In this document: piece by piece, positions 17,816-26,759 of the stretch
Numbering within the stretch: the first letter of the stretch is position 1
Layout: every line of letters starts with the position of its first letter
Source: Rhodoglobus sp.
Lineage (GTDB): Bacteria; Actinomycetota; Actinomycetes; Actinomycetales; Microbacteriaceae
Length of the DNA: 64,000 bases
Assembly (NCBI GenBank): GCA_025463515.1
Contig: JAODAQ010000027.1
Span: forward strand, 1 to 64,000
Direction of reading: 5' to 3'
Translations under genes and position numbers: made by a program
The notes under the pieces: model-generated
The model's input: the letters and a program-made list of their open reading frames with translations, nothing else
Told to the model about the DNA's origin: nothing
Database searches by the model: none

Positions 17816-18271
17816 ATGTCACAGGTAGTCCAGACCGTCGACGTGGAGGTTCCCGTCACCGTCTCCTACAACCAGTGGACGCAGTTCGAGGAGTTCCCGC
17901 AGTTCCTGAGCTTCGTGAAGGAGATCACCCAGCAGGACGACACCCACAACCACTGGACCGTCAACATCGCGGGCGGCGAGCGCGAGTTCGACACCGTGAT
18001 CACCGAGCAGCTGCCTGACGAGCGCATCGCCTGGACGAGCACGGGGGGCGAGGTCGACCACGCCGGCGTCGTGACCTTCCACAAGCTGAGCGACACCTCC
18101 TCGCGGGTGGCCGTGCAGATCGACTGGCAGCCCGAGGGCTTCGTGGAGCGCGTGGGAGCCGCCCTCGACGTGCCCGACCGCGCCGTGAAGGCCGAGCTCG
18201 AGAACTTCAAGAAGTTCGTCGAGGCCCAGGGCACGGCCGACGGAGCGTGGCGCGGGACCGTCGAGAACTAG
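17816..18271 (+). CDS. SRPBCC (START-like) family protein
   Basis: A 151-residue protein of the polyketide cyclase/dehydrase-like SRPBCC fold, which forms a deep hydrophobic ligand pocket. Typical landmarks are VSYNQWTQFEEFPQFLSFVKEI at the N-terminus, then WTVNIAGGEREFDTVITEQLPDERIAW and a long C-terminal helix (ELENFKKFVE). A GAGGAAGC ribosome site precedes the ATG. It is divergent from the duplicated-domain gene. The ligand is unknown; small proteins like this are often stress-associated in actinobacteria. Confidence 0.85.
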   Translation: MSQVVQTVDVEVPVTVSYNQWTQFEEFPQFLSFVKEITQQDDTHNHWTVNIAGGEREFDTVITEQLPDERIAWTSTGGEVDHAGVVTFHKLSDTSSRVAVQIDWQPEGFVERVGAALDVPDRAVKAELENFKKFVEAQGTADGAWRGTVEN

Positions 18272-18302
18272 CTCGGTCACCGGCTGGGCCTAGCCTCGAG
18301 GC

Positions 18303-19418
18303 GTGGGCACCACCTGGGCAGACGTGACAGCGCGCCGGATGTCGCGGCAGCACCTGACCGCTGCGGCGCCCGGCGTCGAGGCCGCCGTCGTCGCCATGGC
18401 CGCGGCCCACGCCCAGGTGGCCTCCGCCGCGGAGCTCTCGATCGGCATCCGCACGGAGGGGACGACCCGGGCCGACGTGCGGGCGGCGCTGGCCGACGGG
18501 ACTCTTACGAAGACCATCGGCCCCCGCGGCACTGTGCACCTCCTGCCCACGCGCGACCTGGGGCTATGGCTCGGCGCCCTCGACTCCCTCCCGGTGTCGA
18601 ACGGCCTCCCTGCTGCGGCGCGGCTGAGCGATGAGCAGCAGGACCAAGTCATCGCCGCCATCGGCGCGGCCCTCGACGACGGCGCCGACCTGACCGCCGA
18701 TGAGCTCGACGACCGGGTCGTTGCCGCGACGGGGGCGTGGGCGGCCGACCCGGTAGTTCCCGCCTTCGGCGGCTGGTGGCCGCGCTGGCGGCAGGCGATC
18801 GCGCGCGCCGCGAGTGCGGGCGCGCTCGCGTACGGCGCAGGTCGAGGCCCGAAGGCCACCTACGCCCGCCCGCCCGCGTTCACCCTCCCGGACGACCCCG
18901 CAGCGGACCTGCTGCGCGAGTACCTGCACAGCTACGGCCCGGCCACGCATCGCGAGTTCGCGCAGTGGCTCGCCGCGCCGCTCGGCTGGGCGGCCTCCGT
19001 GTTCGAGCGGGCTGAGATCGAGGCGGTGCACGTGGAGGGCGGGGAGCGCTGGGTGAACCACGGGGACACGGGCTTCGCGGATGCCCCGGCCACGGGCATC
19101 CGGCTGCTTCCGTACTTCGACCCCTACGCGGTGGGCTCGCACCCGAGGGCGCTCCTGTTCCCGGGCCACGCGGCGGAGCGGGCGCTCGGTCGCGGCCAGG
19201 CGGGGGTGTTCCCGGTGCTGCTGGTCGACGGGGCCGTCGGGGGAGTGTGGCACCAGAAGCGGTCGGGCAAGCGCATCGCGGTGACCGTCGAGCCGCTCCG
19301 CGCCCTCCGCGCGGCGCAGGTGCGAGAGCTGGAGGAGCGCGTCGAGCGGATCGGCGAGATCCTGGAGGGTGCGGCATCCCTGACCGTCGGCGAGGTCTCG
19401 GTGGGGCCGCACGCCTAG
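18303..19418 (+). CDS. Winged-helix DNA-binding protein, AlkZ/HTH_42-like
   Basis: A 371-residue protein whose layout resembles the winged-helix DNA-binding (HTH_42) superfamily that includes the AlkZ and YcaQ DNA glycosylases. Seen: an N-terminal helix-rich region (ARRMSRQHL), the central segment GTVHLLPTRD, PRWRQAIARAASAGAL, a wing region (GPATHREFAQWL), and LLPYFDPYAVGSHPR followed by GVWHQKRSGKR. The last two match the conserved C-terminal part of this family. The catalytic QxD/QxQ motif was not identified with confidence, so DNA-repair activity is unproven. The GTG start fits TAGCCT 6 nt upstream. Confidence 0.75.
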   Translation: MGTTWADVTARRMSRQHLTAAAPGVEAAVVAMAAAHAQVASAAELSIGIRTEGTTRADVRAALADGTLTKTIGPRGTVHLLPTRDLGLWLGALDSLPVSNGLPAAARLSDEQQDQVIAAIGAALDDGADLTADELDDRVVAATGAWAADPVVPAFGGWWPRWRQAIARAASAGALAYGAGRGPKATYARPPAFTLPDDPAADLLREYLHSYGPATHREFAQWLAAPLGWAASVFERAEIEAVHVEGGERWVNHGDTGFADAPATGIRLLPYFDPYAVGSHPRALLFPGHAAERALGRGQAGVFPVLLVDGAVGGVWHQKRSGKRIAVTVEPLRALRAAQVRELEERVERIGEILEGAASLTVGEVSVGPHA

Positions 19419-19502
19419 CAAAGCCGAGCCCCCGGTACAACCCCCGGTGCCGACCGATCCGTTTCCCTATCCTGAAACGAACCCACTGGGGAGGGAGGCG
19501 TC

Positions 19503-20993
19503 ATGATCGACGACAGCGCGACTGACGAGCTGAGGCTTCAGGGCAGGTACCGTCTGGGGAGCCTCATCGCCAACGGCGGCATGGCAGAGGTGTTCCGTGC
19601 CCACGACGACTTCCTGGGGCGTGATGTCGCGGTCAAGGTGTTCCGCGCCAGCGCGACCGCCGAGGTCGACTTCCAGCGCCAGGAGGACGAGGTCAACGTC
19701 CTCGCGCGCCTCAACCACCCGAACCTCGTGACGCTGCTCGATGCGTCGGTGGACCGCACAGACCCGACCGCCACCCGGATCTACTACGTCATGGAGCTCG
19801 TCGAGGGCACCGACCTGAAGCGCCGCCTCGACGAGGGCCCGCTCGTGCCGCGCCAGGTCGCGCAACTCGGCTACTACGCGGCCTCCGGGCTCGAGTACGT
19901 GCACGCGCAGGGCATCGTGCACCGGGACATCAAGCCGGCGAACATCCTGCTGACCTTCAACGAGGACGGCACGCGGGTGACCGCCAAGCTCGGCGACTTC
20001 GGCATCGCCTCGATCGGGCCGGCCGAGCCGATCGCCGACGACGAGATCGTCACGGGAACCGTCGCCTACCTGAGCCCCGAGCAGGCGCGCGGTGAGGAGG
20101 TCGGCGCGGCGAGCGACGTCTACTCGCTCGGGCTCGTGCTCCTGCAGTGCTTCACGGGCGTGCTCGCGTTCCCGGGCCCCGCCGAAGACTCGGCGAGGAG
20201 CCGGCTGCTCGAGGATCCCGCGCTGCCCGACAGCGTTCCCGCGGACTGGGCCCCACTGCTGCGGGCGATGACCGCCCGCGAGCCGCGCGAGCGACCGGAC
20301 ATCCACGACGTCGCTGTCGCGCTGCGGCAGATGTTCGCGGCGGAGAGCGGCAGGCACCGCGCCCCCGTTCTCGAGCAGCTTCCCGCCGAGCGTTCGCCGG
20401 CGGAGCACGAGGCCGCCCGTCTCGACGCCGTGCAGCGCTACGACCTGCTGGGCGCGCCGTCCGAGGACGCGTTCGCCCGCATCACGTCGCTGGCGTCGCG
20501 CGTGCTGCGCACCCCGGTGGCGATCGTGAGCGTCGTCGACCACGACCGCATCTGGTTCACCTCGGCGCACGGCATCCGGGTCACCGACATCGCGCGCGAC
20601 CCTGGACTGTGCGCCTCCGCGATCCTGAGTGACGAGCCGTGGGTGATCGAGGATGCCCGCGCCGACCCCCGGGCTCTCGACAACCCGCTCGTAGCGGGGG
20701 ACTTCGGCCTGCAGTTTTACGCGGGCGTTCCCCTCGCCACGCCCGACGGCTTCAACCTCGGAACCCTGTGCGTGCTCGACTTCGAGCCGCGCACCATCTC
20801 CGCGGACGAGCTCGCCACTCTCCGCGACCTTGCCGCGATGGTCATGCACGAGCTCGAGCTGCGCCGGGAGGCGAAGTCGCTCCTGCGCGTCAACGAGGCG
20901 GACTGGCTAGGAACTCCGGACACCGACGAGGACGGCGCCCTGATCACCAACCGCTCGTCAACGGGCCCGATCGAGGTCAGCGCCGTTTCGTGA
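19503..20993 (+). CDS. Serine/threonine protein kinase fused to a GAF domain
   Basis: A 496-residue signalling protein. Residues about 14-285 form a Hanks-type kinase: glycine loop IANGGMAEVF, VAVKVF (Lys), catalytic loop HRDIKPAN, DFG, and SPEQARG. A short linker leads to a GAF domain (about 305-460: YDLLGAPSEDAF, VSVVDHDRIWF, FYAGVPLATPDG, GTLCVLD). There is no transmembrane segment and no PASTA repeat, so it is a cytoplasmic kinase, perhaps controlled by a ligand bound to GAF. A GGGAGGGAGG ribosome site precedes the ATG. Two GAF-containing pseudo-SGNH proteins follow within 5 kb. Confidence 0.9.
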   Translation: MIDDSATDELRLQGRYRLGSLIANGGMAEVFRAHDDFLGRDVAVKVFRASATAEVDFQRQEDEVNVLARLNHPNLVTLLDASVDRTDPTATRIYYVMELVEGTDLKRRLDEGPLVPRQVAQLGYYAASGLEYVHAQGIVHRDIKPANILLTFNEDGTRVTAKLGDFGIASIGPAEPIADDEIVTGTVAYLSPEQARGEEVGAASDVYSLGLVLLQCFTGVLAFPGPAEDSARSRLLEDPALPDSVPADWAPLLRAMTAREPRERPDIHDVAVALRQMFAAESGRHRAPVLEQLPAERSPAEHEAARLDAVQRYDLLGAPSEDAFARITSLASRVLRTPVAIVSVVDHDRIWFTSAHGIRVTDIARDPGLCASAILSDEPWVIEDARADPRALDNPLVAGDFGLQFYAGVPLATPDGFNLGTLCVLDFEPRTISADELATLRDLAAMVMHELELRREAKSLLRVNEADWLGTPDTDEDGALITNRSSTGPIEVSAVS

Positions 20994-20998
20994 GTGTT

Positions 20999-21015
20999 GC
21001 CCCCGTGGCGGGGGC
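20999..21015 (+). terminator. Short GC hairpin after the kinase gene
   Basis: GCCCCC pairs with GGGGGC around a 5-nt loop, 5 bp after the kinase stop codon. There is no U-tract, so termination is only tentative. Confidence 0.45.
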
Positions 21016-21106
21016 GTGGGCGTCTAGCATGGTGTGACGAGGCACCGGGGTACGACCGGTGCGGCGCAAGCTCGCGGCAGGCCGGTCTGACGTTCGAAGG
21101 GGAGCG

Positions 21107-22300
21107 ATGCTGGGGTACATAGCGCACGGCATCGCCAACCCGATGGCCCGCTTCTGGCTCGCCACCTCCGAGCAGTCCTGGCGGCACCTGCCGACGCCGA
21201 GCGACCCGCCGCTCGTGCACGCGCCGGGCTCCGACTCCGACCGGGTGCTGCTGCTGGGATCGGGCATCGCGGTCGGCTACGGCGTGATGTCGCACGATCT
21301 GGCCCTGGGCGGGTATCTCGCGCGCGAGCTGAGCGCCATCACGCGGCGCGGGGCCTCCGTCGACATCGTGGGGCGCTCCGACCTGTCACCGGCGAGCACG
21401 CGCGCCATCCTCTCCGGCCTCGACCTCTCCCGGTTCGACGCTCTCGTGCTCACACTCGGCGGCCTCGAGTCGCTCACGCTGATGCCCCAGGCGCAGTGGC
21501 GCCGCCAGATGCGCGGGCTGCTCGAGGAGGTGCACAGCGTCGCACCCGCGAGCCTCGCCGTCTTCGTCGTGGAGACCGGCGCTCCGCTGCTCGCGGGGCT
21601 GCCCGCCCTCGTCGGCAGGCTGGTGTGGCGCGCGATGGGCCGGATCAACGCCGCCACCGCCGAGCTCTGCGCAGAGTTCGACAACACGACGTTCGTGGCC
21701 TTCGCCCCCGTGCAGGGCGATGTGAGCACGCTCACCGGCCGCAACACCTACCAGGGGTGGGCCGAGTTGATCGCGCCGGCGGTGGCACGGGTTCTCGACG
21801 AGGAGGTCCGCACGCGGCATCCGGACACCGTCGATGAGGCGCAGCGCCAGCACGCGCTCGACGCGCTCGACGTCGACAGCCTGCCGAACGACGAGCTCGA
21901 GCAGATCGTCGCCAACGCGCGGGACCTGTTCGGCGCGGCAGGCGCGGCGGTGACGCTCATCGACCACGACCTGCAGCGCACGAAGGCGGCGATCGGGATG
22001 TCCACGAGCCCCATCCCGCGGGCGGTGTCGATCTGCGACCTGACCATCCGGCGGGCCGGTCTGCTCGTCGTCGAGGACACCATGACCGACCCGAGGTTCG
22101 CCAACTCGCCCTGGTCGGACGGCGCGCACGGCCGCTTCTACGCCGGGTACCCGGTCGAGTCGCCCGACGGCCAGCGCATCGGCGCGCTGTGCGTCGTCGA
22201 TACCGCTCCGCGGCACTTCAGCGACACGGATGCCGCCCTGCTGCGCCAGCTCGCCCTGCGGGTGCAGTCTGCGCTGTGGGGCAACCGGGTGTCGCGCTAG
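21107..22300 (+). CDS. Degenerate SGNH-like domain fused to GAF (paralogue A)
   Basis: A 397-residue protein with no recognised catalytic function. Residues about 1-235 follow the SGNH-hydrolase order of strands and helices, but each active-site block is altered. GDS is replaced by GSG (LLLGSGIAVGYGV), GxND by GGLE, and the DxxH block by a TYQGWAELIAP sequence. Residues about 245-395 are a GAF domain (FGAAGAAVTLIDHD; FYAGYPVESPDGQRIGALCVVD). GGGGAGCG precedes the ATG at 21107. Paralogues lie at 24770 and 26043. It is probably a sensor or scaffold, and may work with the adjacent kinase. Confidence 0.78.
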   Translation: MLGYIAHGIANPMARFWLATSEQSWRHLPTPSDPPLVHAPGSDSDRVLLLGSGIAVGYGVMSHDLALGGYLARELSAITRRGASVDIVGRSDLSPASTRAILSGLDLSRFDALVLTLGGLESLTLMPQAQWRRQMRGLLEEVHSVAPASLAVFVVETGAPLLAGLPALVGRLVWRAMGRINAATAELCAEFDNTTFVAFAPVQGDVSTLTGRNTYQGWAELIAPAVARVLDEEVRTRHPDTVDEAQRQHALDALDVDSLPNDELEQIVANARDLFGAAGAAVTLIDHDLQRTKAAIGMSTSPIPRAVSICDLTIRRAGLLVVEDTMTDPRFANSPWSDGAHGRFYAGYPVESPDGQRIGALCVVDTAPRHFSDTDAALLRQLALRVQSALWGNRVSR

Positions 22301-22926
22301 CGGCGCCTGGGCTTTCTCGGGCCGGTGGGGCGCTTCGCCCGCGCGGGTCGCGGTGCCTTCGCGGGCTTCGGCGTCTTCGGAGTGGGCTCGCCGCGGGAGC
22401 TGTTCGCGGTGCGGCCGCGCACGATGCCGATGAACTCCTCGACCTCGGGGGTCGTCGTGAGCCACGCGAGGGCCACCTGGGTCTCGGCGCCGTCGGAGAC
22501 GGGGCGGGCCACGACATCGCGGCGGCTCAGCGCCCGCGCCACCGACTGCGGCATCACGGCGACGCCGACGTTCGCGGCGACGAGCTCCACATCGGCAGCC
22601 CAGTCGGTGTCGAGCAGGGTCTCGCCCACGAGGTCGCCGAGTGCCACGGAGTCGAGTGCCTCGACGGCGTGGTCCTTCGGGACCACCACCACCGGCTTCT
22701 CGAAGTAGAGCGGGATGGAGCTGAGGGCCTCGTCCGCGAGCGGCAGCCTCAGCAGGGCGACCTGGGCCTCGCCCGAGAGGAGGGCGGCGACGGCCTCGGC
22801 GGGGGAGCAGGGGCGAAGGGCCAGGGGATGCCGCGGCATCCGGTCGTTCCAGATCCCGGCCCACTTGCCGGGGGTGACGCCGAGCACGTACGCGACCACG
22901 AAGGTCTCGTGCGGGGGTTCGGCCAT
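22297..22926 (-). CDS. LysR-type substrate-binding domain protein without HTH
   Basis: A 209-residue protein matching the effector-binding half of LysR regulators: FVVAYVLGVTPGKWAGIW, PCSPAEAVAALLSGEAQVALLRLP, and LYFEKPVVVVPKDH. The N-terminal DNA-binding helix-turn-helix is missing, and the C-terminus is a 40-residue Lys/Arg/Pro tail that could bind nucleic acid. It is divergent from the DUF5997 gene with only 23 bp between start codons, and overlaps paralogue A by 4 bp at its 3' end. The ATG at 22926 fits TAGCCT 6 nt upstream; GTG 22932 is an alternative. The ligand is unknown. Confidence 0.75.
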   Translation of the reverse strand: MAEPPHETFVVAYVLGVTPGKWAGIWNDRMPRHPLALRPCSPAEAVAALLSGEAQVALLRLPLADEALSSIPLYFEKPVVVVPKDHAVEALDSVALGDLVGETLLDTDWAADVELVAANVGVAVMPQSVARALSRRDVVARPVSDGAETQVALAWLTTTPEVEEFIGIVRGRTANSSRGEPTPKTPKPAKAPRPARAKRPTGPRKPRRR

Positions 22927-22932
22927 GGGCAC

Positions 22933-22942
22933 AGGCTACCCT
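22933..22942. promoter_or_regulatory. Overlapping divergent -10 boxes
   Basis: Reverse -10 TAGCCT (22938-22933) serves the start at 22926, and forward -10 TACCCT (22937-22942) serves the start at 22950. They share two bases, so the two promoters cannot be occupied together. Both genes would be leaderless. Confidence 0.6.
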
Positions 22943-22949
22943 TGGACCC

Positions 22950-23360
22950 GTGCCAGACCAGACCATGAAGCCCGCGACCGCGGCCAAGAAGCTCAACATC
23001 TACCTGCCGGCGACCCCGCAGGAGTTCCAGGACGGCGAGGTCACGCGCAGCCAGTTCGCCGAGCTCGAGAAGAACCCGCCGGAGTGGCTGCTCGAGCTGC
23101 GCAAGAACGGGCCGCACCCGCGCCAGGAGGTCGCGCGCAAGCTCGGCATCTCCACCTCGGGCCTCGCCCGCGCCGGCGCGGCCGACGTCATGACGAGTGC
23201 CGAGATCAAGGCCCTGCTGGAGAAGAAGCCCGAGTGGCTCGTCGTCGAGCGCTCGACCCACGCTGCCGTGCAGGAGGACAACGCGCGCATCAAGACGGAG
23301 CGCGCGGCGAAGGAAGAGACCCGCGGCACCCGTGAATCCGGTGGGGGTCGGGGACGCTGA
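22950..23360 (+). CDS. DUF5997 family protein
   Basis: A 136-residue actinobacterial protein of unknown function. The family hallmarks are MKPATAAKKLNIYLPATP near the start, the repeated PPEWL and KPEWLV motifs, and HPRQEVARKLGISTSGLARAG, which looks like a helix-turn-helix. The charged C-terminus ends in a Gly/Arg tail. A gene for a LysR-type substrate domain is divergently paired with it; the HTH-like segment here and the effector domain there might form one regulator split in two. That link is inference. Confidence 0.8.
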   Translation: MPDQTMKPATAAKKLNIYLPATPQEFQDGEVTRSQFAELEKNPPEWLLELRKNGPHPRQEVARKLGISTSGLARAGAADVMTSAEIKALLEKKPEWLVVERSTHAAVQEDNARIKTERAAKEETRGTRESGGGRGR

Positions 23361-23426
23361 TCCACCGCGGCCGCTGAGCGGCCACTAGGGTGGGGTCACC
23401 GTTCGCAGGACCCGCCGGGAGCCGCC

Positions 23427-24659
23427 ATGTCCTTTCTCAGCTCGCCCCACGAGGCGTTCAGCGCGGGGTTCTACCGCGATAGCGACTTCGACTTCGCGGT
23501 GCGCGGCCTCCTGGGGCACGCGGCATCGGGCGGCTCGGAGCCCGGAGAGGTGCTCGCGACCATCGCGGGCGTCAAGGACGGCGACCACGCGGCGTGGTTC
23601 ACGGCGTGGCACGCGCTGGGGCAGCGGCTGCTGGGGCTCGCGGGCGAGCTGCGCGAGTCTGACCACTTCGACAGCGCCTCCGGCACCTACCTGCGCGCTG
23701 CGAGCTACCTCTCGCTCGCCGTGGACTCGGCCTCCGACTCCGAGCGGCTCGAGGTCTTCCGGCAGCACCGCGCGGCCTGGGACGGCTTCATCGACACCAC
23801 GGTCTACTCGGCCGACCGCGTTGCAATTCCGTACGAGGGCGGCGAACTGCCGGGCTACCTCATCCGGCCGAGCGATGACGAGGAGCCCCGCGCGACGCTC
23901 ATCCTCAACAACGGCAGCGACGGATCGCACAGCTCGATGTGGGGCGACGGGGCCTACGGCGCCCTCGCCCGCGGCTACAACGTCCTGTTCTTCGACGGGC
24001 CCGGGCAGCAGTCGCTCCTGTTCGAGCGGGGCATCCCGTTCCGCCACGACTGGGAGAAGGTCGTGACCCCTATCGTCGACTTCCTCCTCGCCCGGCCGGA
24101 CGTCGACGGCGAGCGGCTCGCGGTGTACGGCATCAGCCAGGGCGGCTACTGGGTGCCCCGCGCCCTCGCGTTCGAGAAGCGGCTCGCGGCGGCGATCGTC
24201 GACCCCGCTGTCGTGGATGTCTCGACCTCGTGGCTCGGCCAGCTGCCGTCCCCGCTCCGGAAGCTGTTCGAGGAGGGCAAGCGCGAGTCGTTCGACCGGG
24301 ACATGGCGATCGGGATGCGCTTCGGGGCCAGCACGGCGCGCACCTGGGCCTTCCGAGCGCGGCCGTTCCGTGCGGGCTCGTCACACACCGACAGCTACTT
24401 CGACACGCTCACCGAGGTGCAGCGGTACGCCCTCGGCGATCTTCCGGCGCAGATCACCACTCCGCTGTTCATCACGGCGCCGGAGGACGAGCAGTTCTGG
24501 CCGGGGCAGTCCGAGCAGTTCGCCGGCGCGCTGACCGGTGAGAAGGTGCTCCAGCCCTTCACCGCGGCCGAGGGCGCGAACTTCCACTGCCAGCCACTCG
24601 CGCGCACGCTCACCGACCAGCGCATGTTCGACTGGCTCGACGCAACCCTCGCGCGATAG
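23427..24659 (+). CDS. Alpha/beta hydrolase with N-terminal helical domain
   Basis: A 410-residue hydrolase similar in layout to FrsA-like and 2,6-dihydroxypseudooxynicotine-type hydrolases. A helical N-terminal region (about 1-125) precedes a typical alpha/beta fold. The nucleophile elbow is YGISQGGYW, the acid is in TAPEDEQFWPG, and the histidine in EGANFHCQP. NNGSDGSHSSMW supplies the oxyanion loop. The ATG follows GGGAGCCGCC. It lies between two pseudo-SGNH paralogues but has no clear functional tie. The substrate is unknown. Confidence 0.85.
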   Translation: MSFLSSPHEAFSAGFYRDSDFDFAVRGLLGHAASGGSEPGEVLATIAGVKDGDHAAWFTAWHALGQRLLGLAGELRESDHFDSASGTYLRAASYLSLAVDSASDSERLEVFRQHRAAWDGFIDTTVYSADRVAIPYEGGELPGYLIRPSDDEEPRATLILNNGSDGSHSSMWGDGAYGALARGYNVLFFDGPGQQSLLFERGIPFRHDWEKVVTPIVDFLLARPDVDGERLAVYGISQGGYWVPRALAFEKRLAAAIVDPAVVDVSTSWLGQLPSPLRKLFEEGKRESFDRDMAIGMRFGASTARTWAFRARPFRAGSSHTDSYFDTLTEVQRYALGDLPAQITTPLFITAPEDEQFWPGQSEQFAGALTGEKVLQPFTAAEGANFHCQPLARTLTDQRMFDWLDATLAR

Positions 24660-24769
24660 CTTTTCGCTGGTCGGACGGATATTCTGGTTCCCACCCGGGG
24701 AGCATCGGATCCTGCGACCCGGCATCGGTCGGGGGACCATGCAGCACCTCACAGTTCTTCGGGGGCATC

Positions 24770-25969
24770 GTGTTTAAGGCCGCCGCGCGGATCGTCGCGG
24801 GCCCGTTCGTCGAGCGCATCCTGGTGGGCGCCGCGCACTCGATGGGCGAACTGCCGCGGCCGGATGGCGCGCCGCGCGTCCACGCCATGGGCCCCGACCC
24901 TGACCGCGTGCTCATGCTCGGCGCCGGCATCGTCAGCGGCATCGGCGTCGCGTCCCACGAACTCGGCATCGGCGGCCACCTCGCGCGCCGGCTCTCGGCA
25001 CTCACCGGCAGGGGAGCGGACGTCGAGCTCGTCGGCGCCCCCGAGCTCACGGTCTCGGGCGCGCGACGGCTCCTCGCCGACGTGGACCTCGGCCGGTTCG
25101 ACGCGGTGGTGGTGATGCTGGGCTCCCGTGAGGCGATCGGCCTGCGTGCCGCGTCGGCGTGGGGCCGCGACATCCGGGGCCTGCTCGACCAGATCACCGC
25201 GAGCGCGCCGCCCGCGCTGCCCGTGTTCATGGTCGCTATCGCGCCACTGCCCAGGGCACTGCCGTTCGGCCGGATCCTCGGCCCGGCTGTGACCCGCCAC
25301 ATCGACCGCCTCAACGCCGTGACGCGGGAGGCCTCCTCGGCGACAGCGCACTACGTGCGGTTCGGCGCGACCCACGCACCGGACTTCAGCGGGCTCAGCG
25401 ACGCGTCCACCTATGCCGGCTGGGCCAACCAGATCGCGGTGCAGATGCAGCCGGTGCTCGACGCCGCAGTACCGGTGCGCGGGTCGATGGGCACCGACGA
25501 GGAGCTTCGGCTCGCATCGCTCCATGCGATGGGCCTGCTCGACAGCCCGCCGACCGCCGAGCTCGACGCTCTCGCCCGCACCGCAAAGGACCTCTTCGGT
25601 GTGATGGGCGCGGCCGTCAACCTCATCGACCGCGACCGGCAGTTCATGAAGAGCGCTGCGGGAATCCCGCGCAACGACATGCCCCGGTCTGAGTCCTTCT
25701 GCTCGACAACCGTCGACCTGGGTGGCGCCCTCGTTCTCGAGGACACCCGCCTCGACCCGAGGTTCAGCGGGTTCGCGGCGGTGCAGCAGGGGATCCTGTT
25801 CTATGCGGGATATCCGGTCGAAGCGCCGAACGGCCAGCGCATCGGCACACTGTGCCTCTTCGACGATCGCCCCCGCATCTTCACGAGCGCGGACGAGTCG
25901 CTGCTGCGAGAACTGGCGCTGCGCGTGCAGGCGGAACTCTGGGCGAGCCCGCGCGTGGCGGTCAGATAG
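24770..25969 (+). CDS. Degenerate SGNH-like domain fused to GAF (paralogue B)
   Basis: A 399-residue paralogue of the gene at 21107. The SGNH-like half has GAG in place of GDS (LMLGAGIVSGIGV), GSRE in place of GxND, and a TYAGWANQIAV stretch at the position of the DxxH block. The GAF half reads LLDSPPTAELDALART, VNLIDRDRQFMKS, FYAGYPVEAPNGQRIGTLCLFDD. The SxxGIG and GRGADVELVG landmarks are kept. GTG at 24770 follows a GGGGG run. No catalytic triad is visible, so this is likely a non-enzymatic ligand-binding or signalling protein. Confidence 0.76.
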   Translation: MFKAAARIVAGPFVERILVGAAHSMGELPRPDGAPRVHAMGPDPDRVLMLGAGIVSGIGVASHELGIGGHLARRLSALTGRGADVELVGAPELTVSGARRLLADVDLGRFDAVVVMLGSREAIGLRAASAWGRDIRGLLDQITASAPPALPVFMVAIAPLPRALPFGRILGPAVTRHIDRLNAVTREASSATAHYVRFGATHAPDFSGLSDASTYAGWANQIAVQMQPVLDAAVPVRGSMGTDEELRLASLHAMGLLDSPPTAELDALARTAKDLFGVMGAAVNLIDRDRQFMKSAAGIPRNDMPRSESFCSTTVDLGGALVLEDTRLDPRFSGFAAVQQGILFYAGYPVEAPNGQRIGTLCLFDDRPRIFTSADESLLRELALRVQAELWASPRVAVR

Positions 25970-26042
25970 CACGAGCCGCGTTTGGGGGATTACTCCCTGA
26001 GTGATACTCGCCATATGCTGACCTCCGAGGGGGAGGCAGTCC

Positions 26043-26759
26043 ATGTTGGATGCACTGAGGACGACCGTGATCACGCCGATGGTAGAGCGCTGGCTGGTGG
26101 GCTCCGACGCGTCCTGGCGCACCCTGCCCGTGCCCTCCGGCCCGCCCGTCGCCAACTCCGAGGGCCCGGACCCCGACCGGGTCCTGCTGTTCGGCTCCGG
26201 CATCGCCATGGGCTACGGCATGAAGTCCCACGACCTCGCGCTGGCCGGCCAGCTGGCCCGCCAGGTCTCCGATCTCACGGGCCGCGGAGTGCAGGTCGAC
26301 GTCGTCACGGGGGAGAACCTCACCGTCGACAACGCGCTCAAGAACCTCACCGTCAGCCGCCTGCGCGAGCTCGACGTCATCGTCACCACGCCGGGCACTC
26401 TCGAGAAGCTCCTCCTCATGCCGCTGCCGATCTGGCGGGCGCGCATCGAGTACCTCCTCGACCACTTCGCCGTCAACGCGCCGGCGAGTCTGCGGGTGGT
26501 GTTCGTCGCCGTGCCCGAGATGTCCAAGGTCGTCCGGATGCCGCGGCTCCTGGGCTGGGTGGCGGACCGGTCCGCCCGGGCCCTCAACACGGTGCTCGAG
26601 GCCTCGTGCGCGGCGCGGCCGTACACCGAGTTCATCCCGTTCCGGCCCACCGAGCGCTCCGGGAGGGACGGCACCGGCCGCACCTACCAGCACTGGGCGT
26701 CGTTGATCGCTCCGCGGGTCGCGCTCGCGCTGGACGAGCACCAGAAGGTGTCGCACTAG
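26043..26759 (+). CDS. Stand-alone degenerate SGNH-like protein (paralogue C)
   Basis: A 238-residue paralogue lacking GAF. It has GSG instead of GDS (LLFGSGIAMGYGM), GTLE instead of GxND, and TYQHWASLIAP instead of the DxxH block. As in paralogues A and B it starts with a WLVGSDASWRTLP-like leader and keeps SHDLAL. GGGGGAGG, 6 nt before the ATG, is a strong ribosome site. The TYxxWAxxIA and GxxE residues common to all three copies are probably functional replacements for the lost triad. Confidence 0.76.
   Translation: MLDALRTTVITPMVERWLVGSDASWRTLPVPSGPPVANSEGPDPDRVLLFGSGIAMGYGMKSHDLALAGQLARQVSDLTGRGVQVDVVTGENLTVDNALKNLTVSRLRELDVIVTTPGTLEKLLLMPLPIWRARIEYLLDHFAVNAPASLRVVFVAVPEMSKVVRMPRLLGWVADRSARALNTVLEASCAARPYTEFIPFRPTERSGRDGTGRTYQHWASLIAPRVALALDEHQKVSH

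Noticed and set aside
21107-26759. Pseudogenes or sequencing errors as the cause of lost SGNH motifs
   Set aside because: The same replacements occur in three separate genes with intact frames, so they are not random errors.
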